The notes beneath the pieces are model-generated. The model worked only from the letters and a program-made list of their open reading frames with translations, searched no databases and had not been told where the DNA came from. From assembly GCA_937873105.1 (NCBI GenBank), contig CALMWD010000145.1, positions 1-7,523 on the forward strand: a stretch of 7,523 nucleotides of DNA. Direction: 5' to 3'. The translations under genes were made by a program, and so were the position numbers. The DNA is from an uncultured Rhodanobacteraceae bacterium (GTDB lineage: Bacteria > Pseudomonadota > Gammaproteobacteria > Xanthomonadales > Ahniellaceae). This document shows, piece by piece, positions 6,439 to 7,523 of this stretch. Numbering within the stretch: the first letter of the stretch is position 1; each line of letters begins with the position of its first letter.

Positions 6439-7101
6439 GTGGACAGCACGATCCGGCTTTACAGCTACTGGCGCTCGAGCGCGTCGTATCGCGTGCGCAT
6501 CGCCCTGAACCTCAAGCAGCTCAAGCACGAAATCGTGCCGGTCAACCTGGTCAAGGAGGGCGGCGAGCACCACCACGCCGACTTCCATCAGCTGAATCCG
6601 CAGGAACGCGTGCCGGTGCTGATCGACGGCGGCCGCGTGATCCGCCAGTCGCTTGCCATCATCGAGTACCTCGAAGAGGTCTACGACGGCAATCACCTGC
6701 TGCCCGGCACGGCTCGCGAGCGCGCGCGCGCGCGCGGACTCGCGCATCTCATCGCCACCGACATCTCGCCGCTCGGCAACCTCAGCGTGCTGCAGTACCT
6801 GGAGCATGAGGACGGCATGCCGCAGATCGAGCGCGAGCGCTGGGTTCGCACCTGGATCGAGCGCGGCTTCGCGGCGCTGGAAGAGATGCTGGCCGACAAT
6901 CCGTCGACCGGCGACTTCTGCGAAGGCGACGTGCCCTCGATCGCCGACTGCTGCCTGGTGCCGCAGGTCTACAACGCTCGTCGGTTCGAGGTCGACCTGG
7001 CGCCGTATCCGACGATCCGGCGCATCAGCGACCATTGCGCTAGCTTGCCGGCCTTCGATTTGGCAAGGCCCGAAAAGCAGTCCGACGCGCCGAAGGCCTG
7101 A
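6439..7101 (+). CDS. maiA: Maleylacetoacetate isomerase (zeta-class glutathione S-transferase)
   Basis: A 220-residue cytosolic enzyme that isomerises 4-maleylacetoacetate to 4-fumarylacetoacetate using glutathione as cofactor. The thioredoxin-like domain (1 to about 85) starts IRLYSYWRSSASYRVRIALN and holds LNPQERVPVL (the cis-proline glutathione site) and QSLAIIEYLEE (gamma-glutamyl contact). The all-helical C-terminal domain (about 90-215) includes GDVPSIADCCLVPQVYNARRF, typical of zeta GSTs. The zeta signature is normally SSCxxRVR; here it is S13-S14-A15-S16-Y17-R18, so the cysteine is replaced by alanine while both serines remain. Length is normal for the family. Translation starts at GTG with AGGGAG eight bases upstream. 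It follows fahA by 70 bp and supplies the step between HmgA and FahA, so product and context agree. A 17-base alternating GC run within the gene (6720-6736) encodes part of ERARARG. Confidence 0.95.
   Translation: MDSTIRLYSYWRSSASYRVRIALNLKQLKHEIVPVNLVKEGGEHHHADFHQLNPQERVPVLIDGGRVIRQSLAIIEYLEEVYDGNHLLPGTARERARARGLAHLIATDISPLGNLSVLQYLEHEDGMPQIERERWVRTWIERGFAALEEMLADNPSTGDFCEGDVPSIADCCLVPQVYNARRFEVDLAPYPTIRRISDHCASLPAFDLARPEKQSDAPKA
6720..6736. repeat. Alternating GC dinucleotide run within maiA
   Basis: Seventeen bases strictly alternate G and C inside the maiA coding sequence, encoding R-A-R-A-R after a Glu. Such tracts can adopt left-handed DNA and can slip during replication, but in this GC-rich genome it may simply follow from codon choice. 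Confidence 0.6.
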
Positions 7102-7144
7102 GGCCGCACAGTCGGGCTTCAGATGCGGCGCGCACAATCGCCGC
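7102..7144. other. Short maiA-glycosyltransferase gap with alternative hairpins
   Basis: TGCGGC (7124-7129) can pair with GCCGCA at 7103-7108. Extended to TGCGGCG (7124-7130), it can instead pair with CGCCGCA at 7139-7145, a perfect 7-bp stem with an 8-base loop that takes in the first base of the next ATG. There is no T-run after either stem and no Shine-Dalgarno sequence. Whether this ends the operon transcript or tunes translation of the next gene cannot be told. Confidence 0.35.
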
Positions 7145-7523
7145 ATGCGCATCGCCCCCGTCGTCACCACCTACAACTGGCCGGACGCCCTGGCCCTGAT
7201 CCTGGCCAGCATCCGCGCCCAGACGCGCCTGCCAGACGAGGTCGTCGTCGCCGACGACGGATCGGGGCCGGCCACCGCCGAACTGCTCGCGCGGGAGCGC
7301 CTCGATTTCCCGTGCCCGCTTCGCCACGTCTGGCAGGAAGACCTCGGCTTCCGTGTCGCCCGGGCGCGCAATCTCGCGATCGCCGCCAGCGACTGCGACT
7401 ACATCCTGCTGATCGACGGAGACATGGTGTTGCATCCGCGCTTCGTCGAGGACCACGCGCGCGCCGTGCGCCGAGGCAGCTTCGTCCAGGGCGCGCGCGT
7501 GCTGACCACGCCGGCAGGACGCG
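7145..7523 (+). CDS. Family 2 glycosyltransferase, N-terminal part (3' end outside window)
   Basis: The first 126 residues of a GT-A fold glycosyltransferase, open to the window edge. It begins MRIAPVVTTYNWPDALALIL, the usual first strand and helix. DDGSG (D37-G41) binds the nucleotide, WQEDLGFRVARARN (63-76) is a conserved loop of one GT2 subgroup, and D91-G92-D93 is the DxD metal site, followed by HPRFVEDH. Such enzymes move a sugar from a nucleotide donor to a polysaccharide or lipid acceptor at the cytoplasmic side; donor and acceptor are unknown. The start at ATG 7145 fits the family, but no Shine-Dalgarno sequence precedes it and a hairpin covers it. It lies 43 bp after maiA on the same strand, so read-through from the tyrosine operon is possible, although its function looks unrelated. 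Confidence 0.88.
   Translation, partial: MRIAPVVTTYNWPDALALILASIRAQTRLPDEVVVADDGSGPATAELLARERLDFPCPLRHVWQEDLGFRVARARNLAIAASDCDYILLIDGDMVLHPRFVEDHARAVRRGSFVQGARVLTTPAGR

Noticed and set aside
5307..7170. Minus-strand frames opposite fahA and maiA (5307-6125, 6268-7170)
   Set aside because: Antisense shadows of well-recognised enzymes; Arg/Asp/Val-rich translations without domains.

Overview
This GC-rich, densely coded window looks like chromosomal DNA of a gammaproteobacterium. I infer the Xanthomonadales (Lysobacterales) from three things: strong G/C third-position bias, a marR gene divergent from an hppD-hmgA-fahA-maiA cluster, and the short FahA and 'SSAxYRVR' MaiA types. The sequence alone does not fix the genus.

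Layout. Bases 1-664 hold the 3' end of an AbgT-family transporter. A 164-bp gap (665-828) with small GC hairpins and a possible promoter leads to a complete POT/PTR2 proton-coupled peptide transporter (829-2328). A strong stem with a UUCG loop (2349-2380) separates it from a convergent MarR-family regulator gene (2382-2867, minus strand). The 101-bp divergent region 2868-2968 carries overlapping palindromes built from TGAAACTA/TAGTTTCA. These coincide with a good sigma70-type promoter (TTGAAA-17 bp-TAAAGT) that points at hppD.

From 2969 to 7101, four plus-strand genes encode every enzyme from 4-hydroxyphenylpyruvate to fumarate and acetoacetate. HppD (2969-4066) makes homogentisate, HmgA (4066-5358) opens the ring to maleylacetoacetate, MaiA (6439-7101) isomerises this to fumarylacetoacetate, and FahA (5382-6368) hydrolyses that. 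hppD and hmgA overlap by one base, hmgA and fahA are 23 bp apart, and maiA follows after 70 bp with its own hairpins and a GTG start. The window ends inside a family 2 glycosyltransferase gene (from 7145).

Reading as a whole: a tyrosine/phenylalanine catabolic operon, probably repressed by its divergent MarR protein, beside a peptide importer that could supply aromatic amino acids. All genes belong to known families and I see no clearly novel system. The points most worth a second look are the three-half-site operator, the replacement of a textbook catalytic residue in FahA (His) and in MaiA (Cys), and alternative hairpins at several gene junctions.
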